Below the pieces are notes generated by a model, which saw only the letters and a program-made list of their open reading frames with translations, made no database searches and was not told where the DNA came from. DNA of 35,839 nt from NCBI GenBank assembly GCA_964605775.1, contig CAZSDU010000028.1, positions 1 through 35,839 on the forward strand, read 5' to 3'. The DNA comes from CAZSDU01 sp964605775 (GTDB lineage: Bacteria > Bacteroidota > Bacteroidia > Bacteroidales > FEN-979). Below are positions 18,955 to 26,265 of the stretch, piece by piece. Both the position numbers and the translations under genes were made by a program. Numbering within the stretch: the stretch's first letter is position 1; the number at the start of each line of letters is the position of its first letter.

Positions 18955-18962
18955 GCAAAATT
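18955..18962 (-). promoter_or_regulatory. -7 box of the mannosidase unit
   Basis: The minus strand reads TAATTTTG, a perfect TAnnTTTG, 19 bases before the preferred beta-mannosidase start at 18935. It argues against the longer start at 18995. Confidence 0.6.
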
Positions 18963-19006
18963 ACCAGAAAAGAAATTAATTCTTAATTTCACCACTTATT
19001 AAAAAA

Positions 19007-20176
19007 ATGACGATGGAACTCAGACCTCTCCTTGAGTTTTTTTTCTCCCGATATGGTCATGCTGATCAGCAACCTTTTGTTTACTTTGCCCCGGGCAGGG
19101 TAAACTTGATCGGGGAACATACCGATTACAATGGAGGATATGTACTTCCCTGTGCATTGCAATACGGAACTTATTTACTGATCAGGAAAACGAGAGATGA
19201 CATCGTCAAACTTGCCTCGAACAATGAGGATTTCTATGCTGAAATCCCCTTGGATAAATTGCTCAAGGATAAAAATAATGCCTGGGTGAATTATCCCTTA
19301 GGGATATTCTCTGAGTTCAGTCAGTTAAACATTCCACTTTCAGGTTTTGAATTGTTCTTTTCAGGAGATATTCCAAAAAGTGCCGGACTTTCTTCTTCAG
19401 CTTCCATAGAAATGGTGACGGCTTTCGCGCTGAACTCAATGTTGCAGGCAAATCTGGAACACCTTGATCTGATTCAACTGTCCAGAAGGGCTGAAAACCA
19501 TTTTGCTGGGGTAAACTGCGGTATTATGGATCAGTTTGCTGTGGGTCTCGGAGAGAAGGATCATGCCCTTTTCCTGAACTGCCACACCCTGGAATATAAA
19601 ATGATTCCTTTTTTTCTGAAAGATTTCCGGCTGATCATTGCTCATTCCAACAAGCCCAGGGAGCTGTCTTCTTCCAAATACAACGAACGGGTTGCAGAAT
19701 GTCAGCTCGCCCTTACCTATCTTAGTCAGGTTTTACCCATCTCAGGATTGAGCGAAATCAGTTATATGCAGTTTTTTAAAATTCAGGAAAGGATACCTGA
19801 CGAGGTGATCCGGAAACGTGCCCGTCACGTGATCTCCGAGAACCAGAGGGTGCTGAATGCCGTTTCTGGTTTGCTGAAAGGCGACCTTGCTCAGTTCGGC
19901 GCCCTGATGAATGCTTCCCATGAATCCCTTCGCGACAATTACGAGGTTACCGGTTTTGACCTTGATACCCTGGTGGAAGCAGCTCAAAAAATCAATGGAG
20001 TGCTGGGAGCCCGCATGACCGGTGCCGGGTTTGGTGGCTGTACGGTGAATATTGTGAAAACAGATGCCGTGGAAAATTTCATTCAGCAGGTAGGTGAGGA
20101 ATACCAAGAAAAAACAGGCCTGACACCAACATTTTATCTGGCTGAGGTTTCAGATGGGGTAAGACAAATTAAATAA
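19007..20176 (+). CDS. galK: Galactokinase
   Basis: This 389-residue GHMP kinase phosphorylates alpha-D-galactose at C1 using ATP, the entry step of the Leloir pathway. The galactokinase signature GRVNLIGEHTDYNGGY lies at about 30-45, the ATP loop SAGLSSSASIE at about 125-135, the catalytic Asp in GIMDQFA (Asp175) and the third GHMP motif GARMTGAGFGGCT near the C-terminus. Length is normal. The first ATG is at 19007, with another two codons on (MTM); either could be used. It is divergent from the mannosidase unit and 46 bases upstream of the PPK2 gene. No galT or galE is in the window, but an aldose 1-epimerase gene lies just beyond PPK2. Confidence 0.95.
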   Translation: MTMELRPLLEFFFSRYGHADQQPFVYFAPGRVNLIGEHTDYNGGYVLPCALQYGTYLLIRKTRDDIVKLASNNEDFYAEIPLDKLLKDKNNAWVNYPLGIFSEFSQLNIPLSGFELFFSGDIPKSAGLSSSASIEMVTAFALNSMLQANLEHLDLIQLSRRAENHFAGVNCGIMDQFAVGLGEKDHALFLNCHTLEYKMIPFFLKDFRLIIAHSNKPRELSSSKYNERVAECQLALTYLSQVLPISGLSEISYMQFFKIQERIPDEVIRKRARHVISENQRVLNAVSGLLKGDLAQFGALMNASHESLRDNYEVTGFDLDTLVEAAQKINGVLGARMTGAGFGGCTVNIVKTDAVENFIQQVGEEYQEKTGLTPTFYLAEVSDGVRQIK

Positions 20177-20222
20177 ATATGTTTCCCTGATATTTATGAT
20201 GCATTTTTAAATACAATGAAAT

Positions 20223-21053
20223 ATGGGCCATAAACAAAAAAAAGAGAAAATCGAAATAGAAGAAAAAACGGAAGTGGACAAAATGCCAAGCAGACTCTAT
20301 GAAGAAGAGCTTGAAAAATTACAGATTGAACTTGTTAAACTTCAGGAATGGATCAAGTACAAAGGTCTCCGTGTGGTTGCACTGTTCGAAGGACGGGATG
20401 CTGCCGGAAAGGGAGGTGCCATCAAACGGATCACCGAAAGTCTGAATCCGAGGGTCTGCCGGGTTGTTGCTTTGGGCGTTCCCACGGAAAAAGAAAAGAC
20501 GCAATGGTACTTTCAGCGTTATGTAGCCCATTTACCGGCCTCAGGAGAAATGGTGCTTTTCGATCGTAGCTGGTACAACCGTGCCGGAGTTGAAAGGGTC
20601 ATGGGTTTCTGTACAGAAGAAGAATACTGGGATTTTCTCAGGTCCTGTCCGAATTTTGAAACCATGCTGATCCGTTCAGGGATCATCCTGATCAAGTATT
20701 GGTTTTCGGTTAGCGACAAAGAACAGGAGTTAAGGTTCAGGCAAAGGATCAATGATCCCACCAGACGTTGGAAAATAAGTCCGATGGACGTGGAATCCAG
20801 AAGTAAATGGGTGGAATATTCCAAGGCAAAAGATGAAATGTTTGCCTATACCGACACCAAGCAATCCCCGTGGTACGTTGTGGAGGCAGATGATAAAAAA
20901 AGAGCCAGGCTGAACTGTATTTCTCATTTGCTGAGCCAGATTCCTTATCAGGATGTTCCCCGTGAGGCCATCATTCTTCCTCCTTTGGAAAAAGACAAAG
21001 CCTACGTCAGGCCGCCCATGTCGGAACAAACTTTCGTGCCCAAAAAATATTGA
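20223..21053 (+). CDS. ppk2: Polyphosphate kinase 2 (PPK2)
   Basis: This 276-residue cytoplasmic PPK2 transfers phosphate between polyphosphate and nucleotides. The Walker A-like loop is GRDAAGKGG (57-65), the Walker B-like motif is LFDRSWYNRAGVE (about 112-124), and FQRYVAHLPASGE and RINDPTRRWKISPMD are family-typical. It has a lysine- and glutamate-rich N-terminal tail of about 25 residues. Single-domain length fits class I, which mainly makes ATP or GTP from NDP and polyphosphate, but class III cannot be excluded by eye. It is 46 bases after galK and may share its transcript; an ATP- or NTP-generating enzyme next to a sugar kinase is plausible but unproven coupling. Confidence 0.9.
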   Translation: MGHKQKKEKIEIEEKTEVDKMPSRLYEEELEKLQIELVKLQEWIKYKGLRVVALFEGRDAAGKGGAIKRITESLNPRVCRVVALGVPTEKEKTQWYFQRYVAHLPASGEMVLFDRSWYNRAGVERVMGFCTEEEYWDFLRSCPNFETMLIRSGIILIKYWFSVSDKEQELRFRQRINDPTRRWKISPMDVESRSKWVEYSKAKDEMFAYTDTKQSPWYVVEADDKKRARLNCISHLLSQIPYQDVPREAIILPPLEKDKAYVRPPMSEQTFVPKKY

Positions 21054-21109
21054 CGAAACCGACACTCACCTGATTACTGATTCCCCCTCTTTTTCCTGAG
21101 TCAATCCCC

Positions 21110-22303
21110 TCATTTCAACACAGAAAATCTGTAAACCGTTTTCTGGATATAATATTCTCCGGGTTTTAAAATTGTAGATGGAAAGCTTGGTTGATTGGGT
21201 GAATCAGGATAATGCTGGGTTTCCAGGCAAAGACCATCATGCTGATGGTACAATTTTCCACCTTTTCCCCTGATGCTTCCGTCAAGGAAATTGCCGGAAT
21301 AGAATTGGATACCCGGCTGGGTGGTGAACACCTCAACTTGCCTCCCGCTTCGCGGATCATACAACTGGGCTGCAAGCGATAATTCTCCCTCCTTTTTATT
21401 CAGGACATAATTATGATCATAACCACCTTTGACCCTTGAAATCCCATCTCCGATTTTCACAGAATTATTAAAATCCATCGGTGTTCCCCTGACCCCTGCA
21501 AGTTTTCCGGTAGGGATCAGTTCACTGTTTACTTCGGTAAACAGATCTGCATTCAGGGTCAGGAAATGTCCCAGAATATTGGTATCCGCTTCGCTTAAAT
21601 TAAAGTAAGTATGATTGCAGAGATTGACCGGAGTAGCCTGATCGGTTTCGGCTTCAATGAGGGTGATCAGCTCGTTATATACATTCAGGGTATAGGCGAC
21701 CCTCACTTTCAGGTTTCCCGGGTAACCCTCTTCACCGGATTTACTGACATAGGTTAATTCAAGCATCGACCCGTTATCGTCAATAACTTCCCGGGAATTC
21801 CAGACGACTTTGTCAAAACCCTTGATTCCCCCGTGAAGACTGTTTTTACCATTGTTAATGGCAAGCTGATAGTTTTTCCCTTCAAGCCTGAATCTTCCAT
21901 GGGCAATTCTGTTGGCATATCGGCCCACGATCGCACCAAAATAGGGTTTGTTGGACAAGTATGGTTCCAGGCTGTCGAAACCAAGCACAATATCGCCATC
22001 TTTTCCGGTTTTATCAGGCATGGTGATCGATGTGATGAGGGCTCCGTAATTGATAATTTTTACTTTAATCCCTCGGGTATTGGAAAGGGTGTATAAAAAC
22101 ACAGCATGGCCATCCACCTCGCCGAATTTTATTTTTTTTATCATAGAACCTGATTTTTCTTTATTGATCAAGGCGTCCATGTTAATGTCATCGTCCAGAT
22201 CTTCAGGATCGTTAAGCTTGACTTTCACTGAATTTGTTTCATTACAGGAAATCAAAATGGAAAGCAGGAAAATCTTAAGCATGAATACAAAGGAAGATTT
22301 CAT
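21110..22303 (-). CDS. galM: Aldose 1-epimerase (mutarotase), lipoprotein
   Basis: This 397-residue protein interconverts the alpha and beta anomers of galactose or glucose. The lipobox LISC (Cys20) places it in the periplasm or at the outer membrane. Family motifs are GRYANRIAHGRF, NSLHGGIKGFDK, NLCNHTYFNLS with the catalytic His231, GYDHNYVLN, and LCLETQHYPDSPNQP with the catalytic base Glu361. Residues 21-55 form an acidic low-complexity linker before the catalytic domain. Exported mutarotases are common in Bacteroidota and act on sugars released outside the cell. It converges on ppk2 and, with galK, forms a split galactose neighbourhood. Confidence 0.93.
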   Translation of the reverse strand: MKSSFVFMLKIFLLSILISCNETNSVKVKLNDPEDLDDDINMDALINKEKSGSMIKKIKFGEVDGHAVFLYTLSNTRGIKVKIINYGALITSITMPDKTGKDGDIVLGFDSLEPYLSNKPYFGAIVGRYANRIAHGRFRLEGKNYQLAINNGKNSLHGGIKGFDKVVWNSREVIDDNGSMLELTYVSKSGEEGYPGNLKVRVAYTLNVYNELITLIEAETDQATPVNLCNHTYFNLSEADTNILGHFLTLNADLFTEVNSELIPTGKLAGVRGTPMDFNNSVKIGDGISRVKGGYDHNYVLNKKEGELSLAAQLYDPRSGRQVEVFTTQPGIQFYSGNFLDGSIRGKGGKLYHQHDGLCLETQHYPDSPNQPSFPSTILKPGEYYIQKTVYRFSVLK

Positions 22304-22322
22304 ATTGTTTTTTTATCCTTCA

Positions 22323-22330
22323 CAAACCTA
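22323..22330 (-). promoter_or_regulatory. -7 box of galM
   Basis: The minus strand reads TAGGTTTG, a perfect TAnnTTTG, 19 bases before the galM start. Confidence 0.55.
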
Positions 22331-22355
22331 ATGAAATTTGAAATAAATAAAAAAT

Positions 22356-22363
22356 TATCTTTG
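22356..22363 (+). promoter_or_regulatory. -7 box of the SDR-EXPERA unit
   Basis: TATCTTTG is a perfect TAnnTTTG, 62 bases before the SDR start. It is only 25 bases from the opposing galM box, so the two promoters must share or contest the same stretch. Confidence 0.5.
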
Positions 22364-22425
22364 GCTCCGTCTATGTCATGATTTCGCTTGGCATCCTTGA
22401 ATGGACAGTTTATAATCGATAAACC

Positions 22426-23262
22426 ATGACCAGGTTCACGGGAAAAGTTATTGTGATAACAGGCGCCTCAGGCGGGATTGGAGAGGCGCTTGCCCGGGCT
22501 TTCGACGATGAAGGAGGCCGTATTGTTTTGGTTTCAAGACGGGAGGAAAATTTACGATTACTTTCCAGTGATTTAAGGGACAGCCTGGTCATCCCGGCTG
22601 ATCTGAGCGAGGAGACAGCCTGCAGTGATATCATCGAAAGAACCATTGCCCATTTTGGCCGTCTCGATATCCTCATCAACAATGCGGCCAGCATCATCGT
22701 GGTTCCCTCAGCATCAGTCACGACAGAGGACCTGCTGAAAGCATTCAGGACAAATCTTTGCGGGCCGGTCATTCTAACCCAGCTGGTCATTCCATATATG
22801 CAAAAGCAAGGTTCAGGTCAGATCATCAATATAGGGTCGCCCGGTTTCATGATGGGGATCCCGTTCTACACACCATATGTTTGTTCAAAGGCGGCATTTT
22901 CTGCCTGGACCCGAAGCATTCAGGCTGAATGGGCGGAATCTTGCGTGAAAATCTCAGAGTACTTTCCGGGCTACGTATTGACGCGTTCAGCACCTGAGTC
23001 ACGGATTGGGGAAATTCCACAGAATTTCCTGATGGAAGAAAAACAACATTTTATTGCAAAGCTTTTTACACGACCCCAGAGCCCGGAAGAGGTGGCCAGA
23101 CAAATCGTCCGATTGGCCATTAAGCCCCGTCCTTTAAGGTGTTCTTCCTTCAAAGTCAAAATCGGCACCCTGATCTCGAATTTTCCTGCTTTCCGGTTGA
23201 TTATTTCCAGACAGATGGCCAGCACTGCCCGAAAAAAAATAAAATCAATACAAGCCCTATGA
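22426..23262 (+). CDS. Short-chain dehydrogenase/reductase
   Basis: This 278-residue classical SDR has the cofactor motif TGASGGIGE (12-20) and the structural motif NNAA (85-88). The catalytic residues are Ser138 (GSPGF), Tyr151 and Lys155 (YVCSK). The Arg-rich turn after the second strand (VSRREENL) suggests NADP(H) preference. The basic C-terminal tail (RKKIKS) and hydrophobic stretch near 240-265 could favour membrane association. The substrate is unknown. Its stop codon overlaps the start of the EXPERA-like gene (ATGA), so the two are translationally coupled and probably act together on a lipophilic substrate. Confidence 0.88.
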   Translation: MTRFTGKVIVITGASGGIGEALARAFDDEGGRIVLVSRREENLRLLSSDLRDSLVIPADLSEETACSDIIERTIAHFGRLDILINNAASIIVVPSASVTTEDLLKAFRTNLCGPVILTQLVIPYMQKQGSGQIINIGSPGFMMGIPFYTPYVCSKAAFSAWTRSIQAEWAESCVKISEYFPGYVLTRSAPESRIGEIPQNFLMEEKQHFIAKLFTRPQSPEEVARQIVRLAIKPRPLRCSSFKVKIGTLISNFPAFRLIISRQMASTARKKIKSIQAL

Positions 23263-23771
23263 GAAAAACCATTCCCCTGAAAGAAAGAAAAACGGATTAT
23301 CTGTACATCGCATTTTTTCTGTTGAATCTGTTATATATCACCTATATCGTTGATCTGGAACAACTCGTGATCAAAGACGTAAACAATTTTAAATATCCGG
23401 TTTGGCCTCTGCCTTTTCTTGTCGATATGGTTCACTGGTGGGGAAATACGTTTGATCCCCTTCAGTCGGCCCGCCCGGTGTGGTGGAAAGCCACCATCTG
23501 GCTGGATGTTGTTTTATTCGGTCCTTATTATGCTGCAGCTGTTTACGCTTTTATCAAGGGAAAAGAATGGATTCGAATTCCAACCTTGATCATCATGCCG
23601 GTGCTATTCACCAATGTATTCATCATTTGCAGCGAAGAAATATTTGGTCAGACTCCTGCCCTGAATTTGCCACTTGTGCTCTTCGCCAATGCTCCCTGGG
23701 CTCTTGTTCCGATTTTTCTGGTTTGGAAAATGTGGGAAAATGAGCATCCTTTTACGCGCCTAACGGATTGA
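23259..23771 (+). CDS. EXPERA-like (EBP/TMEM97-type) four-helix membrane protein
   Basis: This 170-residue protein starts at the ATG overlapping the SDR stop codon (ATGA); an earlier in-frame ATG at 23139 would read deep into the SDR gene and is rejected. Four hydrophobic segments lie at about 14-33, 48-62, 78-98 and 107-125, with a further one near 138-158. The text HWWGNTFDPLQSARPVWWK, combined with acidic residues at membrane edges (ICSEEIF), resembles the EXPERA domain of sterol isomerase EBP and TMEM97. In eukaryotes this fold binds sterols or isomerises their double bonds. A sterol- or terpenoid-directed role here is inference. Its last 12 bases overlap the end of the convergent M23 peptidase gene. 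Confidence 0.65.
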   Translation: MRKTIPLKERKTDYLYIAFFLLNLLYITYIVDLEQLVIKDVNNFKYPVWPLPFLVDMVHWWGNTFDPLQSARPVWWKATIWLDVVLFGPYYAAAVYAFIKGKEWIRIPTLIIMPVLFTNVFIICSEEIFGQTPALNLPLVLFANAPWALVPIFLVWKMWENEHPFTRLTD

Positions 23772-24992
23772 GTCAAGCCGTTGTTTCATTTTTGCCACCA
23801 TTTTTTGATAGTTGGAAACATTCACTTTTTCTACCGGATTGGCCGGAGGGGATTCCATGGTCAATGGATTTGTCGGAATGCCGTTTTTATATACCCTGAA
23901 ATCAAGATGAGCTCCGGTGGAAAGCCCGCTGCTTCCGACATATCCGATGACTTCACCCTGATTTACCTGCACGCCAGGCCGAATTCTAGGTTCAATTTTC
24001 GAAAGATGGGCATAACTCGTGGTGTAAACAGCATTATGCCTGATGCTGATCTTTCTTCCATAACCGCCATGCCAGCCTGCTTCAATAACCCTCCCATGAC
24101 CAAGTGAAACGACCGGTGTTCCTCTGGGTGCAGCATAATCCACACCATAATGCGGACGGGCAATGCGAAGAATAGGATGCATCCTGGATTTGGTGAACTT
24201 AGAACTGATGCGTGAGAATTTCAAGGGCGCTTTTAGAAATGACCGCCTCAGGCTCTGGGATTGATCATCAAAATAATCTCCCTTGCCTGATTGTTCAAAG
24301 TAAAAAGCATAATAATTTTTTCCATTGCTGAAAAATAAAGAGGCAAGGATTTTATTGGATCCAATGGGAATACTGTCAACCAAAATTTCTTCGTACACCA
24401 CTTTAAACCTGTCGCCTTTCTGCAGACCGTAAAAATCAATGGTCCAAGCATAAATATCAGCCATGTGCATCCCCAGGTTCATGTCCAGTTTGCCTTCAGA
24501 AAAGGCATTCCACAGAGAAGAAGTGATCTGTCCGCTGGCGGTCTTCACACGGGTCGTGACCTTTTTTTTATCACGGTAAACCCTCAGGGAATCCCGGAAG
24601 TCATAAACCACAAATTCAATTTCGTTGATTTCATAGATAAAATATAAAGTTTTTCGGGTAGAATCCTTTTTTGAAATCCTGGCAAAAGGTTGACCTGCTT
24701 TCAGTTTTTTTACATCAAAAACAGAGGTGGTGGTCTTCGCGATCCTGTCAATCATCTGTGCTGATACGTGAGGTGATAACAGTAGCGCGAGGTTTTGGTT
24801 ACCAGCTACTATCCCTTGGTGAATATCCAGGCTATCGATGTTGATTTTATAGGCCACATGAGGTTTTGGAGGCGTATGGGAAATGGGAGTCTTTTGATGG
24901 ATAACAAAGAAATAAACCAAAAGAAAAAGAATGATGACAGAGACAAAGGTAAACGCTACGATAGCTGTAAATTTGAAATGAATTCCTGACAT
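23760..24992 (-). CDS. M23-family peptidase with a single N-terminal membrane anchor
   Basis: This 410-residue protein has one transmembrane segment (about 8-31), a periplasmic region of about 220 residues with an OapA/LysM-like feel, and a C-terminal M23 (LytM) domain. Zinc-site residues seen are His281 and Asp285 (HYGVD) and a central YAHL (His329). The last motif reads AHLDFRVYKNG: Asp364 stands where canonical enzymes have the second His of HxH. This is an altered metal site or a family variant; I recall similar HLD motifs in Bacteroidota relatives but cannot check. Active members cut peptidoglycan peptides; altered ones can act as amidase activators. It starts 18 bases after the metallophosphoesterase gene. 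Confidence 0.85.
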   Translation of the reverse strand: MSGIHFKFTAIVAFTFVSVIILFLLVYFFVIHQKTPISHTPPKPHVAYKINIDSLDIHQGIVAGNQNLALLLSPHVSAQMIDRIAKTTTSVFDVKKLKAGQPFARISKKDSTRKTLYFIYEINEIEFVVYDFRDSLRVYRDKKKVTTRVKTASGQITSSLWNAFSEGKLDMNLGMHMADIYAWTIDFYGLQKGDRFKVVYEEILVDSIPIGSNKILASLFFSNGKNYYAFYFEQSGKGDYFDDQSQSLRRSFLKAPLKFSRISSKFTKSRMHPILRIARPHYGVDYAAPRGTPVVSLGHGRVIEAGWHGGYGRKISIRHNAVYTTSYAHLSKIEPRIRPGVQVNQGEVIGYVGSSGLSTGAHLDFRVYKNGIPTNPLTMESPPANPVEKVNVSNYQKMVAKMKQRLDSIR

Positions 24993-24993
24993 G

Positions 24994-25019
24994 TTGATTA
25001 ATTAAATTGATTAATTAAA
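24994..25019. repeat. Exact 13-bp tandem duplication
   Basis: TTGATTAATTAAA occurs twice back to back (24994-25006, 25007-25019). It spans the stop codon of the metallophosphoesterase and the gap before the M23 gene. It looks like a recent slippage duplication in AT-rich DNA. Confidence 0.8.
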
Positions 25020-26168
25020 AGTAAGGCTGATTTGTACTATTTCCGGCCTGTTTCCCAGTCGGATAGGAGGCCCCCATGTGCCAAAACCAGTAGAAACGTA
25101 GAAATGCGTTTTTCCAATTTGTTTATATCCTTGACTGATCTCATATATGGCAGATGTAAAATAATTCAACGGCCATAGTTGCCCGTGGTGGGTATGACCC
25201 GATAACTGCAGATCAACACCAAGGGCAGCGGATTGTTCCAGGTGAAAGGGTTGGTGGTCCATCAGGATAACAGGGCGGGAGAGGTCTATTCCCTTCATGA
25301 GAGAAGATAATTCCTTTCTGGGTTTTCCAGAGAATCTTGGTTTATCACGGTCATCCCGACCGATGAGGTAAAAACAATCATGGATGAGCAGGCAGGTATC
25401 TCTTAACATAGTGATTCCATGATTCGAGAGGTAGTTGATGGCAGATTCGGCGCCTCCGATATATTCATGATTTCCGGGAATGGCAAAAACGCCCAAACGG
25501 CTGTTTATCCTTACCAGATCAGAACCCAGATTGTTGTGAATGACGGGAGCCAGATCTTCATCCACCAGATCCCCGGCAAACAATACAATATCGGGATGAA
25601 GCGCATTGATCGAGCGGACCAGTCGCCCCGCTTTACGCTTCGCGATCAGAGTTCCCAGGTGAATGTCGGAGGCCATGACGATCTTGAGGGTTTTGCATCC
25701 CGCAACTGTTTTTCTGATGTGAAGATTCAGTACTTTTATCCTTGGCGTTCTTGCATTGATATAGCCGGCCGCGACAAGGATGGAGACCAGGATAACCGAT
25801 GCCAAAAATACCAGCATTTTCGTTCTTGCGTAATCTGAAAAGAAAATCCGGGGGTAGCAATGAAAAAAATGATTCGCAATCCGGCTGATATCAAGAATCA
25901 GGACAATCAGAAAAAAATACAACATGAAGGCCAGCCAGAATGAACCGATCCAGGTAATGATCCCGGTAAACATGCAGGGGCAGGTACGCTCGAGAATGCG
26001 GGCCAGGATAAAGGTCGATGCCATACTCCAGAATCCTATCGTAAACCATAATCTTCCGGGACTTCCTGGGATAAACGCTTGCAGTCCGCGGATGAAAATG
26101 TAATAGTTGACCAGACCATATATCAGGGTGACCAGGCTAAGGAAAATGATTAACGCACTTACTTTCAT
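25011..26168 (-). CDS. Membrane-anchored metallophosphoesterase (YaeI/YkuE-like)
   Basis: This 385-residue protein has four or five N-terminal transmembrane segments (about 1-140). A calcineurin-like phosphoesterase domain follows, facing the cytoplasm or periplasm. Metal-site motifs are complete: SDIHLG (Asp168, His170), FAGDLVDED (Asp200), GNHEY (Asn233, His234), DHQP and GHTHHGQ (His325, His327). Relatives of this layout include the lipid A- or lipid-phosphate-related YaeI group, but the substrate is unknown here. It is divergent from the symporter gene and upstream of the M23 gene, with which it probably forms an envelope-related unit. Confidence 0.88.
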   Translation of the reverse strand: MKVSALIIFLSLVTLIYGLVNYYIFIRGLQAFIPGSPGRLWFTIGFWSMASTFILARILERTCPCMFTGIITWIGSFWLAFMLYFFLIVLILDISRIANHFFHCYPRIFFSDYARTKMLVFLASVILVSILVAAGYINARTPRIKVLNLHIRKTVAGCKTLKIVMASDIHLGTLIAKRKAGRLVRSINALHPDIVLFAGDLVDEDLAPVIHNNLGSDLVRINSRLGVFAIPGNHEYIGGAESAINYLSNHGITMLRDTCLLIHDCFYLIGRDDRDKPRFSGKPRKELSSLMKGIDLSRPVILMDHQPFHLEQSAALGVDLQLSGHTHHGQLWPLNYFTSAIYEISQGYKQIGKTHFYVSTGFGTWGPPIRLGNRPEIVQISLTFN

Positions 26169-26196
26169 GAAATATTCCCTGATTGAATTATTGCTG

Positions 26197-26204
26197 CAAA
26201 GATA
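26197..26204 (-). promoter_or_regulatory. -7 box of the metallophosphoesterase-M23 unit
   Basis: The minus strand reads TATCTTTG, a perfect TAnnTTTG, 28 bases before the ATG at 26168. Confidence 0.6.
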
Positions 26205-26226
26205 CTTTTTCGATGCTGATTATTTT

Positions 26227-26234
26227 TAAATTTG
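26227..26234 (+). promoter_or_regulatory. -7 box of the symporter gene
   Basis: TAAATTTG is a perfect TAnnTTTG, 31 bases before the ATG at 26266 and 22 bases from the opposing box at 26197-26204. Confidence 0.6.
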
Positions 26235-26265
26235 AACAGATTAACCAACACTAAATACTTTGGTC

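Noticed and set aside
18935..18995. Longer N-terminus for the beta-mannosidase starting at 18995.
   Set aside because: It would put 20 residues before a clean signal peptide and start upstream of the perfect -7 box at 18955-18962.
21054..21109. Terminator between ppk2 and galM.
   Set aside because: No stable stem followed by a T-run could be found in these 56 bases.
23139..23258. Longer N-terminus for the EXPERA-like protein starting at 23139.
   Set aside because: It would overlap the SDR gene by over 120 bases with non-conserved text; the ATGA overlap start at 23259 gives a normal membrane protein.
24994..25019. Tandem AT-rich 13-mers considered as a protein-binding or attachment site.
   Set aside because: The two units are identical and adjacent and include a stop codon; replication slippage explains them. 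No integrase or partner site is nearby.
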